Made by a program: the position numbers and the translations under genes. A stretch of DNA of 64,000 nucleotides from Sphingobacterium prati (GTDB lineage: Bacteria > Bacteroidota > Bacteroidia > Sphingobacteriales > Sphingobacteriaceae): positions 124,001 through 188,000 of the forward strand of contig NZ_JABJWY010000034.1 of the NCBI RefSeq assembly GCF_013167215.1. The letters are read 5' to 3'. The notes under the pieces are model-generated. The model was not told where the DNA came from, searched no databases, and saw only the letters and a list, made by a program, of their open reading frames with translations. Shown in pieces: positions 52,800-61,680 of the stretch. Within the stretch, counting starts at the first letter, position 1; the number at the start of each line of letters is the position of its first letter.

Positions 52800-53450
52800 A
52801 TGGATGTTTTTTTTGAATTTCTAAATAACCTCACAAATCCAGACTGGATTGTTTCCCATGGAGGTTTGTATCTTCTGTTGTTTATTATTTTTGCTGAGAC
52901 AGGTATACTCATTGGCTTTTTCCTTCCTGGAGATCCTATTCTTTTTATTGCAGGAATGATTGTTTCCAATATGAGCATTTCGCCTTCAGAACAGGTGCCT
53001 ACCTTACTATATTGGATCGTGCTTGTATCGTTGGCTGCAATTCTGGGTAACTTTGTTGGATATTGGTGTGGGAAGATCTTTGGGAAAAGAATCATGAGCA
53101 TGGAGGATAGCTGGTTTTTCAAAAAGAGCTATATCTTTAAAGCGCAGGAGTTTTACGAAAAAAGGGGGGGAGGTGCTATTGTGCTTGCAAGGTTTCTTCC
53201 TATTGTTCGGACTTTTGCACCAATTGTCGCTGGTATTGTTGGGATGGAGTTCAGAAAATTTGTGTTGTACAATGTGATTGGTGCGGTTGTCTGGTCAGGG
53301 AGCTTGGTTACCCTTGGTTATTTGTTAGGTGAGAATGTATGGGTGAAGGAGAATCTGGAGCTTGTTATTATCGTTATCGTTTTGATAGCAACGGCACCAG
53401 TCATTATAAAAGCATTTACTTCGAAAGACAAAGCAAAGATTGCCCAATAA
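52800..53450 (+). CDS. DedA family inner-membrane protein
   Basis: About 216 residues from the ATG at 52800; a TTG three nt earlier is less likely. DedA/VTT features: FAETGILIGFFLPGD in the first re-entrant region and LARFLPIVRTFAPIVAGI, the conserved R-x-x-P box, followed by helices ending YNVIGAVVWSGSLVTLGYLL. DedA proteins act in lipid scrambling (undecaprenyl phosphate or phospholipid recycling) and support proton motive force. Confidence 0.92.
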   Translation: MDVFFEFLNNLTNPDWIVSHGGLYLLLFIIFAETGILIGFFLPGDPILFIAGMIVSNMSISPSEQVPTLLYWIVLVSLAAILGNFVGYWCGKIFGKRIMSMEDSWFFKKSYIFKAQEFYEKRGGGAIVLARFLPIVRTFAPIVAGIVGMEFRKFVLYNVIGAVVWSGSLVTLGYLLGENVWVKENLELVIIVIVLIATAPVIIKAFTSKDKAKIAQ

Positions 53451-53537
53451 GATATTGAACATCTTCCTAAACCAAATAGGAAGACTATATGATGCGACAA
53501 CAATTAAGTTGATCGTCCACTTTGTAGGGGTGAACCG

Positions 53538-53948
53538 CTATTTATTTGATTTCATCGCCTTCACTTTCTTTATGGTCGCATCATTTATAAAAATAAGATA
53601 CTCTTTAGTTTCCATTCCATAGCCTGCTAATTTTCCTTCGTGATTACTATGGATTCCAAACCCATAGGTTTTTGTAAGTGGAGATGCACGTAGGCAAGCT
53701 TGCCCTTTTGAAAAGAATATATTCTTTGCCTCTTGATAGTCTGCTTCATTAAGTGCATTGCGATCTGCATAAATCTGAAAAAGAAGTTCATCGGAAGTGT
53801 ATCTATATGGAAACTGTGTGATCAGCTCATATTGCATTTCCGCTATTGTCTTTCTATTTCTTATAGGAGGGACTGTTCCTTTGGATACTTGTGTATCTTC
53901 AGCTACTTCAATAAATGTGTCTATGTAGTTGGTAGAATGAAATTTCAT
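53538..53948 (-). CDS. DUF6157 family protein
   Basis: 136 residues. TNYIDTFIEVAEDTQVSKGT, ELITQFPYRYTSDELLF, FFSKGQACLRASPLTKTYGF and TIKKVKAMKS match the DUF6157 pattern. Soluble, no signal peptide, function unknown. Convergent with the DedA gene. Confidence 0.83.
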   Translation of the reverse strand: MKFHSTNYIDTFIEVAEDTQVSKGTVPPIRNRKTIAEMQYELITQFPYRYTSDELLFQIYADRNALNEADYQEAKNIFFSKGQACLRASPLTKTYGFGIHSNHEGKLAGYGMETKEYLIFINDATIKKVKAMKSNK

Positions 53949-54502
53949 GTGTTATTTTTTAGGTGTACTGTCATAATAATTCAAGAAATAATATGGGAGC
54001 AAAATAGGTATTCCTATGGAGTAGTCAAAAGTTTTTAAGGAAATTATTATCTGTATTATTACTAATTTCATCTGTGTTTTAAACATTTTTTTTTACGAAA
54101 AAGAAATGTTTTGCAGTATTTTTCTTAGATTTACAGAATTATTACGCAGCACCCTACAGTATACCTATCATAAATGGCTACAAATCAACAGATTAGTAGC
54201 CGTTTTTCTTTCAATACACTATACGACATTAATGATTAATCCATTTGCTAATTCATATGAAAATATAGCATAAAGTAACAATTGTTTATTTTAGCCCTTT
54301 TCACTATTCAAATTTATAACAATAATATATAATATTCCTTGTTTTGAGAAAATTTATTGTTCGAATATAGGTTGGCTATGTTATTTTCTTATAGGAATGA
54401 AAAAATATAGTAACTATAGTTACAAAGTTCAAACATGTATATTCATTTTATGTAAAACTTGTCTCACAAGGACTGTGTAAGTATTTTTATATTTTTTTTT
54501 AA
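53949..54502. other. AT-rich intergenic region with a hairpin
   Basis: No gene supported. A plus-strand hairpin AAATGGCTAC / GTAGCCGTTT (54172-54205) is followed by TTCTTT and could be a terminator, yet no gene precedes it on that strand. A short open frame (54106-54273) overlaps the hairpin and shows no family features. Confidence 0.45.
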
Positions 54503-54532
54503 TTTTGACATACAAGGGAAATTTTATTTTTC

Positions 54533-54540
54533 TATATTTG
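54533..54540 (+). promoter_or_regulatory. -7 box of a possible leader or small RNA
   Basis: TATATTTG fits TAnnTTTG; TTTG at 54504 is a possible -33 element with a spacing about 5 nt longer than usual. Confidence 0.45.
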
Positions 54541-54546
54541 TATATC

Positions 54547-54700
54547 GTTAGAACATTTTCTACTTATTCAGATTGAATGCGCGATCTGAGTAAGCTTTTA
54601 TAGGGGAGTATCTCTATATAAAAATGTAAATATGATATGTATACTGTAGGTAGGTGTATAATTTAACAGTGGTAGCTGTAGGGGCTACCACTGTTGTTTA
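54547..54700 (+). ncRNA. Candidate structured RNA or long leader upstream of the alpha-oxoamine synthase
   Basis: Downstream of a good -7 box come two strong hairpins: an 11-bp stem CTTATTCAGAT / ATCTGAGTAAG (54563-54594, one G-U pair) and a perfect 12-bp stem AACAGTGGTAGC / GCTACCACTGTT (54665-54695). The second could be a terminator (followed by GTTTAAA) or part of a 5' leader of the gene at 54928. No riboswitch class recognised. The strand is inferred from the promoter box. Confidence 0.4.
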
Positions 54701-54897
54701 AATAGCTTTTCTTAAAGTAATGCTATGATCTAAGTTTTATTTCTTTATTGAGAACTTCAGCCCGCCCTAGGCTGTTTGTGTTAAAATTCGACTTTCATAG
54801 ACCGGCGTGTTCCGGCATGTCCTAAATATATCATCAAAAATTTCCAGCAAATGGCTCTCTGAGCAGATAGGTGATCTGTTTTTTACTTTATATTTAT

Positions 54898-54915
54898 GGT
54901 ATTATTATGAATACC
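54898..54915. promoter_or_regulatory. Inverted repeat just upstream of the alpha-oxoamine synthase, possible TetR operator
   Basis: GGTATT-attatg-AATACC lies 12 nt before the ATG at 54928. A dyad at this place would allow control by the adjacent TetR-type regulator. This is positional inference only. Confidence 0.35.
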
Positions 54916-54927
54916 TAAAAAATATCT

Positions 54928-56202
54928 ATGGAAATTAACGAACACATTGATTTTGCAACAGCAAGTTTCAAAGAATTTGAGAATATTGCTGGTTTTGATA
55001 TGATGGATACTGCAAAGTATTTCAATTCCTATATCAATTATATGAAAGAAAATCAACATCTTAACTTTAGATTTATAACACAAGGCTGCGGGCCGACCGC
55101 TATAGTAAGTTCACCGTTTTTAGAGAAACCAACAGAGTGCATAAGTCTTGTGTCAAACGATTACCTTAATTTTTCCCAACATCCGAAAGTGAAAGCTGCG
55201 GCAATAGCTGGGATAGAAAAATATGGCACAGGGGCTGGAGCATCGCCGTTAATAGGAGGTCATCATGAATACCATGTCGCATTGGAAGAGAAGATTTGTA
55301 AATTTTTCAATCGTCCGGACGGTTCGAGTATCGTTTTTACAACTGGATATACCGCAAATAGTTCTACTTTATTGAGCTTGTTGAAACAGGAGGACTGTGC
55401 TATTGTTGATATGGAAGTACATGCAAGTGTTTATGAGGGCTTATTGAATACAAATGTCAAGCGATTTCCTCATAACAGTATGATTCATCTTGAACGTGCG
55501 TTGGCTGACGCGGAGAATAAATTCAGAACTAAGTTGGTGATCATCGACGGTGTATATTCCCAAAATGGTGATTTAGCCACGATGGATGAAATTTATACAT
55601 TAACCAGGAAGTATGGTGCCTATTTAATGGTGGATGATGCGCATGGAATAGGTGTAATGGGGGATAAAGGTAGGGGAACCATTGAAGCCTATAATCTTTT
55701 GGATAAAGTAGATATTATTGCTGGTACTTTGAGTAAAGCGTTTGGTCATATAGGGGGTTTTATAGTTTCAACGCCAGAAATCATTAATTACCTTCGTTAT
55801 CAATCCAGGCAGCAGGTATTTTCCTCTACATCGACCCCCGCAAGTTTCGGTTTATTGAAAGCCATTGATTTAATTGACGAAGAGCCTTATTGGCGAACAA
55901 GACTCAGTGACAATGTGGCTTATTTTAAAGAAGGACTGTTGTCTCTTGGTGTAGATATTGGTAGGTCGGCATCTCCAATTATTCCAATAAAGATCGGTGA
56001 TCCAATTAGAACAGCTCAGGTGTCGCGCATGTTATTACAAAACGGTGTTTATGCAAATTGTATTGTCTATCCTGGTGTGGCAAAGAAAGATGCCCGTATC
56101 CGCACAAGTCTGATGGCTACTCATACAAAGGAACATTTGGACAAGGTATTAAATACACTGGAAGATATCAGTAAGGTTGTAAGCCTAAAAAAATCAAGAT
56201 AA
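54928..56202 (+). CDS. Alpha-oxoamine synthase family PLP enzyme (KBL/BioF/SPT-like)
   Basis: 424 residues. Family features: SLVSNDYLNFSQHPKVKAA, KYGTGAGASPLIGG, VVHASVYEG-type His (DMEVHASVYEG), VDDAHGIGVMG and the PLP lysine in GTLSKAFGHIGGF. It should condense an amino acid with an acyl-CoA or acyl-ACP by decarboxylation. A ~50-residue N-terminal extension (KEFENIAGFDMMDTAKYFNS) separates it from typical KBL and BioF, and it differs from the Sphingobacterium serine palmitoyltransferase I know. A TetR regulator follows. The product is unknown. Confidence 0.85.
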   Translation: MEINEHIDFATASFKEFENIAGFDMMDTAKYFNSYINYMKENQHLNFRFITQGCGPTAIVSSPFLEKPTECISLVSNDYLNFSQHPKVKAAAIAGIEKYGTGAGASPLIGGHHEYHVALEEKICKFFNRPDGSSIVFTTGYTANSSTLLSLLKQEDCAIVDMEVHASVYEGLLNTNVKRFPHNSMIHLERALADAENKFRTKLVIIDGVYSQNGDLATMDEIYTLTRKYGAYLMVDDAHGIGVMGDKGRGTIEAYNLLDKVDIIAGTLSKAFGHIGGFIVSTPEIINYLRYQSRQQVFSSTSTPASFGLLKAIDLIDEEPYWRTRLSDNVAYFKEGLLSLGVDIGRSASPIIPIKIGDPIRTAQVSRMLLQNGVYANCIVYPGVAKKDARIRTSLMATHTKEHLDKVLNTLEDISKVVSLKKSR

Positions 56203-56287
56203 ATTAATCTTATAATCTTTAATTATTTATTATATTGATAGGAATGCTTAATTTTAGGGATTCAGATCAATACCATATCAATAACAT

Positions 56288-56938
56288 ATGCGTAAAACTT
56301 ATAAAGGAGAAAAGAATGATAAAGAACGTACCATGAACAAACTTATTTTGTCTGTTGGTCAGGTTCTTAGAGATAAGGGGTATACGGGCTTAACAATTGC
56401 TAATATTTCTAAAATTGCGGGTGTTGACAGGAAGCTCATTTCACTTTACTTTGGCTCCGTTGACAATTTGGTTGAAACATATATCAGAAGTAAAGACTAT
56501 TGGGTGGCTGCTACGCTGGGTGCTGTTGAATATTTTGGTACTGCCCCAACCGAGGGCTCAAAGGGCTTTCTCGAATCATTGTTAATAAACCAAATGGATA
56601 GCTTTCTAGAGAATACCGAAATGCAAAAAGCGGTTCTTTGGCAGATCAGTGAAAAATCTGAGATTATGTCCCAGATTACAAGAGAACGGGAAAAGATGAG
56701 TGCTTTGTTTTTCGCCTTTGCCGATAAGGAAATGGAGGGTAAAAATGTCGATTTGCGGGCTATTAGTAGTATTCTGACTGCTGGGATCTATTATCTGGTA
56801 TTACATTCTATAAATACAGAAAGTACTTTTTGTGAGATTGAGCTTAACGCTGATGGTTTAGACCGAATTCGCAATGCAGTTAAAACAATTCTCTCTTGGG
56901 CTTATGGAGAGAACGAAAAAAATTCGACCGAAGCTTGA
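56288..56938 (+). CDS. TetR/AcrR family transcriptional regulator
   Basis: 216 residues. The DNA-binding part reads NKLILSVGQVLRDKGYTGLT then IANISKIAGVDRKLISLYFG, a classic TetR helix-turn-helix. The ligand domain is all helical. It lies 85 nt downstream of the alpha-oxoamine synthase gene on the same strand and may repress it; a dyad lies before that gene. Confidence 0.9.
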   Translation: MRKTYKGEKNDKERTMNKLILSVGQVLRDKGYTGLTIANISKIAGVDRKLISLYFGSVDNLVETYIRSKDYWVAATLGAVEYFGTAPTEGSKGFLESLLINQMDSFLENTEMQKAVLWQISEKSEIMSQITREREKMSALFFAFADKEMEGKNVDLRAISSILTAGIYYLVLHSINTESTFCEIELNADGLDRIRNAVKTILSWAYGENEKNSTEA

Positions 56939-57109
56939 TAAGAGGACAGTATTGCACTATGCCACTCTGTCAATTATAGCAAAGAAATTCAACTGATTAT
57001 GACAGACATTGTCATGCAGATATCAATATTCTATTTAAAGAATCGTTCAATTCGTCATCAGCATTTTTTGGCATATCATTCGCCTATTTAGATTTAAACG
57101 ATTTGAAAC

Positions 57110-58294
57110 ATGGCAAAGAGGTTATTGCTCATACTAATGCTGTTTGTAATTGGTGATGCTTATTTCTTTCAGGCATTCACTACCGTTATTCATACTCCAT
57201 TTTTACACAAAATTTATTGGTATCTAGATGTATTGTTGCTTATAGGGGTGTTTACCCTGATTTTTCTTCGGCAACAGGGCAAAGATATTCAGCGACTGGC
57301 AGGAGATCTGGTTACTTCTTTTTTGATCGTATTTATTCCAAAATTGCCAGCCTTTCCAATCCTATTGGCGGAGGACTTGGTACGACTATTACAGGGATTT
57401 CCTCCAAGAAGTACTTATCTAAGCGAATTTGTGGTTGTACTGGCTTCACTCTTTGTTTTAATTATTATTTTTGGCCTCACAAGAGGGCGACATTTATATC
57501 GGGTAAGGGAGGAAGTCTTAAGTTTTCCGGATCTGCCAGATGCATTTGATGGATTTAAAATCACACAGATTTCGGATATTCATTCTGGAAGCTTATCGGA
57601 TGTTAATGGAGTCCGAAAAGGCATCGCACTAGCGAATGCTCAGGATAGTGATCTTCTCCTGTTTACAGGGGACCTCGTCAATAATAGAGCCGCTGAAATG
57701 GAATCCTGGATTTCAGATTTCACTTCGCTAAAAGCTCCGTTTGGTAAATATTCCGTGCTTGGGAATCATGATTATGGGGATTATGCACAATGGGATAGTG
57801 CTGAATTGAAAGCATCTAATCTTATTAGGCTGAAGGAGATTCATGGAGAGATGGGATTTAAGCTGTTGATGAATGAATCTATAGCAATTCGAAAAGAGGA
57901 TGCAAGTATTGCATTGATCGGTGTTGAAAACTGGGGAAAGGGTGGTTTTCATCAATATGGAGACTTAAGTAAAGCAACATCCGGTCTGTCTGCGGACTCT
58001 TTTAACATATTGATGTCACATGATCCTTCTCATTGGGATCATGTCACTTTAGATCACGAAAAGCATGTGCATCTGACATTGGCCGGGCATACACATGGGA
58101 TGCAATTTGGTATAGAGTTGTTCGGATTTAAATGGAGCCCGATACAATATTTCTATGAACAATGGGCTGGGTTATATCAAAAACAAGGCAAATACTTGTA
58201 TGTCAACCGTGGCTTTGGCTATCATGGACTCAAGGGTAGGATAGGTGTATGGCCAGAGATTACGGTTATCACGCTAAAAAAATCTATTTCATAG
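57110..58294 (+). CDS. Membrane-anchored metallophosphoesterase (YkuE/YaeI-like)
   Basis: 394 residues. Four N-terminal membrane segments (residues 4-25, 35-55, 65-90, 105-125) precede a phosphoesterase domain facing outward or inward: ITQISDIHSGS, LLFTGDLVNN, SVLGNHDYGD, LMSHDPSHWD and LAGHTHGMQFG. It resembles membrane phosphoesterases acting on lipids such as UDP-diacylglucosamine-like or cell-wall intermediates (family knowledge; substrate not determined). Confidence 0.9.
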   Translation: MAKRLLLILMLFVIGDAYFFQAFTTVIHTPFLHKIYWYLDVLLLIGVFTLIFLRQQGKDIQRLAGDLVTSFLIVFIPKLPAFPILLAEDLVRLLQGFPPRSTYLSEFVVVLASLFVLIIIFGLTRGRHLYRVREEVLSFPDLPDAFDGFKITQISDIHSGSLSDVNGVRKGIALANAQDSDLLLFTGDLVNNRAAEMESWISDFTSLKAPFGKYSVLGNHDYGDYAQWDSAELKASNLIRLKEIHGEMGFKLLMNESIAIRKEDASIALIGVENWGKGGFHQYGDLSKATSGLSADSFNILMSHDPSHWDHVTLDHEKHVHLTLAGHTHGMQFGIELFGFKWSPIQYFYEQWAGLYQKQGKYLYVNRGFGYHGLKGRIGVWPEITVITLKKSIS

Positions 58295-58617
58295 TCTTTG
58301 GGTGGTGTCAGGATGATACCGTTTGGATGTCAGGCTTATTTTGCATATCTATTTTTAACTATATGAATGGATCAGATTGGGTAATGTTTTTTTGTTTCGA
58401 AGATTAATTTTATTATATTTAGGTAGCGTAGCTTAGCCTAAAAAAGGCGGTAGCAGGGCTATTAGTAATAACCAATTGCATCAAATTAAACAAAAGAAGA
58501 ATATCCGGTACTTGACATACGATAAGGGTAAATATGAACAAGCGGATTGTCATATAGATCGAGGGATGGATGCGTTCGATTTAATTAGATTTACAAACCA
58601 ATTATTTAATTTGAGGT
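58295..58617. other. Leader region of glgC
   Basis: About 320 nt. A TATATTTAGG box near 58415 resembles a -7 element, and GCC/GGC-type pairing follows (58434-58455). No gene is supported; a 60-codon frame at 58476 overlaps glgC and lacks family features. Confidence 0.45.
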
Positions 58618-59889
58618 ATGGCACACAAAGTAGTTTCCCTTATTTTGGGAGGGGGTAGAGGGTCTCGACTTTATCCATTGACACAACAGCGTTCTAAGCC
58701 AGCTGTTCCTATTGCTGGGAAATATCGATTGGTCGATATTCCTATTTCGAATTGTTTAAATTCTGGATATAATAAGATATTCGTTTTAACACAGTTCAAT
58801 TCAGCTTCTTTGAATACACACATCAAAAATGCGTATAATTTTAGCATTTTCAGTAAAGGTTTCGTTGATATTCTGGCTGCTGAACAAACGAACGAGGGAG
58901 ATCGGTGGTTTCAGGGCACCGCTGATGCCGTGAGACGTACACACAAACACCTATTAAATGTTGACTACGATTACGTATTGGTCTTGTCAGGAGACCAGCT
59001 CTATCAAATGGATTATTCCGCTTTGGTCGACTTTCATGAGCAGAATGGAGGACACATCACAATTGCCACCATTCCTGTCAACGTAAGTGATGCTACAGGG
59101 TTTGGTATTCTCAAAGCGAATGGGGCAAATGTAATTACAGCTTTCACCGAAAAACCCAATAAAGACGAGGTGTTGAATTGGTCTTCAGAAGTCTCCAGCG
59201 AGATGGCGAAATACGGCCGGAATTATCTGGCATCGATGGGGATTTATGTTTTTTCAAAAGGTGTTTTGCTCAATTTACTGCTTGCCAATCCAGGTATGGA
59301 CTTTGGGAAGGAAATATTACCGGATGCGATCAACAAGTACAAAGTATTGAGCTACCAGTTCGATGGCTACTGGACAGATATTGGAACGATAAAATCATTT
59401 TTCGATGCCAATATTGGATTGACTGCAGATGTTCCTGATTTTAATTTGTTTGATGAAATTGTATTTACGCGAGCGCGTATGTTACCTCCGTCTAAGGTTT
59501 CGGGAACAACACTTAATAACACAGTTATTGCTGATGGCTGTATCCTCAATGCAGATAAGCTCGAACGCTCTGTGATTGGCATACGATCCCGTATTGGTGA
59601 GGGTACAGTAATTAAATCGACTTATATGATGGGCTCAGATCATTATGAACAACTTGAGGAAGTCATCGAATTGGGGAATACCCAAAAACCTCCACCTGTT
59701 GGTGTTGGAGAGCGTTGTTATATCGAAAATGCTATTTTAGATAAAAACTGTAGGATTGGCAACGACGTCAGAATAAAAGGAGGACCACATCTGGAAGATG
59801 GGGATTTTCAGACGCATGCAATCTGTGACGGCATCGTTGTTGTAAAGAAAAATGCGGTTATCTCGAATGGAGTAAGCATAGGCTGTTAG
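58618..59889 (+). CDS. glgC: Glucose-1-phosphate adenylyltransferase GlgC
   Basis: 423 residues. The nucleotide-binding GGGRGSRLYPLTQQRSKPAV, VDIPISNCLNSGYNKIFVLT, LSGDQLYQMD and GFGILKANG, with AFTEKP and the C-terminal beta-helix (GVGERCYIENAILDKNCRIG) identify ADP-glucose pyrophosphorylase. It supplies ADP-glucose for glycogen synthesis. No synthase or branching enzyme is adjacent; the glycogen/trehalose genes lie about 53 kb away at the other end of the window. Confidence 0.95.
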   Translation: MAHKVVSLILGGGRGSRLYPLTQQRSKPAVPIAGKYRLVDIPISNCLNSGYNKIFVLTQFNSASLNTHIKNAYNFSIFSKGFVDILAAEQTNEGDRWFQGTADAVRRTHKHLLNVDYDYVLVLSGDQLYQMDYSALVDFHEQNGGHITIATIPVNVSDATGFGILKANGANVITAFTEKPNKDEVLNWSSEVSSEMAKYGRNYLASMGIYVFSKGVLLNLLLANPGMDFGKEILPDAINKYKVLSYQFDGYWTDIGTIKSFFDANIGLTADVPDFNLFDEIVFTRARMLPPSKVSGTTLNNTVIADGCILNADKLERSVIGIRSRIGEGTVIKSTYMMGSDHYEQLEEVIELGNTQKPPPVGVGERCYIENAILDKNCRIGNDVRIKGGPHLEDGDFQTHAICDGIVVVKKNAVISNGVSIGC

Positions 59890-60545
59890 CTATTTTCAGA
59901 CATAAAGCAGTAAAGGACTAGGGGCTGGATGCACCTGGTCTTTTATTGAATTGTTTGCCTGATCCGAATTTGCACCAACATTTACACAATTCTAGCGCAA
60001 GTTGTCATCAATACGACCACACATAGTATCAATAAAACGATGACAGTTGTAGTATAGGGTGTTCTTCTCATGATTTTTTTATTTATTACTTATAAATTTA
60101 ATTTGGCAAAAGTCATGCCCATTATAATAACCTCAATCCTGGTCGTTGAAACTGTAGTTAGAAATCTACAACCGATTGGTTTTATTGATATTGTGCAAAA
60201 TATCTAAATTCTATTTAGGGTAGTCGGGAGCTTTCAAAAAACACGCATTTTACTCCCTTTTATTTCTTAATAATCAATGTAATTGTAAAATCCACTCTAG
60301 GATCACTGCGGAAAATGCTGTTATCGAAGTCGCTCGTGACGATAATCATAAAATTTCAGTTATCCGATAGCATAAGATGGTCCGAATTAAAAAAAGAATT
60401 CTCTCGGACAAGATTTAAGATTCATAAGTTATTTATAATAATTGGATTGTGTAAAATGCGGATCAAATAATTGCCAAAGATTTTGGTCTAGATGGGGATT
60501 GGTGCGTTTTTTGTGTAGCCTGACATTTAAAATATTTATATCAAT
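59890..60545. other. Intergenic region with only a microprotein candidate
   Basis: About 650 nt, AT-rich. It contains the 29-codon minus-strand frame at 59982-60071. Between 60072 and 60545 no gene or RNA is recognised. Confidence 0.45.
59982..60071 (-). CDS. 29-residue single-span membrane microprotein candidate
   Basis: A minus-strand ATG at 60071 opens 29 codons to a TAA at 59982: a basic start (MRRTPYTTT), one hydrophobic helix (VIVLLILCVVVLM) and a short TTCARIV end with a possible lipidation Cys. The layout fits a membrane peptide, but there is no homologue knowledge or ribosome-site support, and such frames can arise by chance. Confidence 0.35.
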   Translation of the reverse strand: MRRTPYTTTVIVLLILCVVVLMTTCARIV

Positions 60546-61130
60546 ATGAAATCTTTTTATTTAGGGGTGGCAACGTTAGGTGTCGGATTAGCGCTTATGA
60601 TGCGTTACAATATTGTTTCTGGCCATCAACAAGCTGTTCATTCTTTTGAAAACGTGCAGATTACTTCGGATTCGACAAAAGTGGAGAATCTGGTGAAAGA
60701 ATTAAAGAAACTTAAACCTATCCGTACGACTGATTTTGAAGCAAAGTTTAAAAAAGAGATCAATGGATTTAAACTGACGGAAGTTAAGGCATTTGAAGAC
60801 CCGGAAACTGGCTCCTTTGCCTCGGCCAACTATGCAAAGGATGGGGGGAATATTTATCTCATGATAACAGATGGTGCGGGACCCGGATCAGAGCAGGTGA
60901 AAGCTAATCTATTGAATTATTTAGAACTGAAAGAAATTTATACACCGGAAGACAAGTCAGCAGTTAAAAATTATAAGGGATGGTTAGTCTCATTTGACTG
61001 GAGTATGTTCGAAAGCGATGGCTTGACGAGTATACAATACTTAGAGGGCAATCGTTATGCTGTTGTCGCTTCAGCAAACCAGGTTCCGATAGAAGAATTG
61101 GAAAACTTTTTGAATAGTTTTAGCTTATAA
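60546..61130 (+). CDS. Exported or anchored protein of unknown function
   Basis: 194 residues. An N-terminal hydrophobic stretch (FYLGVATLGVGLALMMRY) anchors or exports it. The body is alpha/beta (KKEINGFKLTEVKAFEDPET, GNIYLMITDGAG, YKGWLVSFDWSMFESD, VVASANQVPIEELENFLNSF). I do not recognise a family. Monocistronic, about 650 nt after glgC. Confidence 0.72.
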   Translation: MKSFYLGVATLGVGLALMMRYNIVSGHQQAVHSFENVQITSDSTKVENLVKELKKLKPIRTTDFEAKFKKEINGFKLTEVKAFEDPETGSFASANYAKDGGNIYLMITDGAGPGSEQVKANLLNYLELKEIYTPEDKSAVKNYKGWLVSFDWSMFESDGLTSIQYLEGNRYAVVASANQVPIEELENFLNSFSL

Positions 61131-61365
61131 ATTTAAAATAAGCCATGCTTTAGCTTATTCTGTTTTCTAAAGATTAGGCTAAAGCTTCTAAGGCGCATTT
61201 TCGGGAATCAGTCATACGCGGGGTGGGGGTAGTTTTTTATTTTGTTATTTCTTATTTTCGGCACGATATTAATCATCGGAATAGTTGACGGAAATTTGAT
61301 GTTTTTCTTGCTTTTTCGTTGGCGAACATAGTTATTTCACTCGTCTGAGGATTTATTACCACTGG
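61131..61365. other. Intergenic part before the broken reductase gene
   Basis: About 235 nt with no recognised gene or RNA; it may hold decayed sequence belonging to the remnant at 61366-61553. Confidence 0.4.
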
Positions 61366-61553
61366 AGGTTTCAGGAAGGCCCGCCAATATTCCATGAGCT
61401 GGTAGGTTATTCTACCATATAATATTGTGCCAGACTCACGTAATAGTCTGTATAATGTTGATGAATATCATCATCTCGAAGCTTTAAAGTATGATCACAA
61501 AAGCCGTCTAGGCTCATATTAATCGCTGCAATTACTTTTCTCATAGCGCGCAT
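61366..61553 (-). pseudogene. Frameshifted fragment of a dihydrofolate-reductase-like (RibD C-terminal family) gene
   Basis: On the minus strand from the ATG at 61544 (61553 also in frame) one frame reads RKVIAAINMSLDGFCDHTLK then DDDIHQHYTDYYVSLA and stops. The next frame continues GTILYGRITYQLMEYWRAFLK. Together these are the N-terminal 60 residues of the dihydrofolate reductase family protein found in Bacteroidota. A shift lies near 61430, and the remaining two-thirds of the family is missing. Confidence 0.8.
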
Positions 61554-61680
61554 AATATTTCAATGCATTGAATTTACGAAAAAGTAATGGACTGTTGACT
61601 TTTGAGAGAAAATAATAGGAGCTAATAAACTCATTACTGAAGATTGAGACAGACAGGCTCTTTATGAGAAATTGAGAGCC

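Noticed and set aside
54106..54273. Short plus-strand frame (about 55 codons) in the AT-rich region
   Set aside because: It overlaps a hairpin, has no family resemblance and lies in low-complexity AT-rich DNA; probably chance.
54928..56202. Naming the enzyme serine palmitoyltransferase
   Set aside because: Although the organism may make sphingolipids, the N-terminal extension and several motifs differ from the Sphingobacterium enzyme; only the family is supported.
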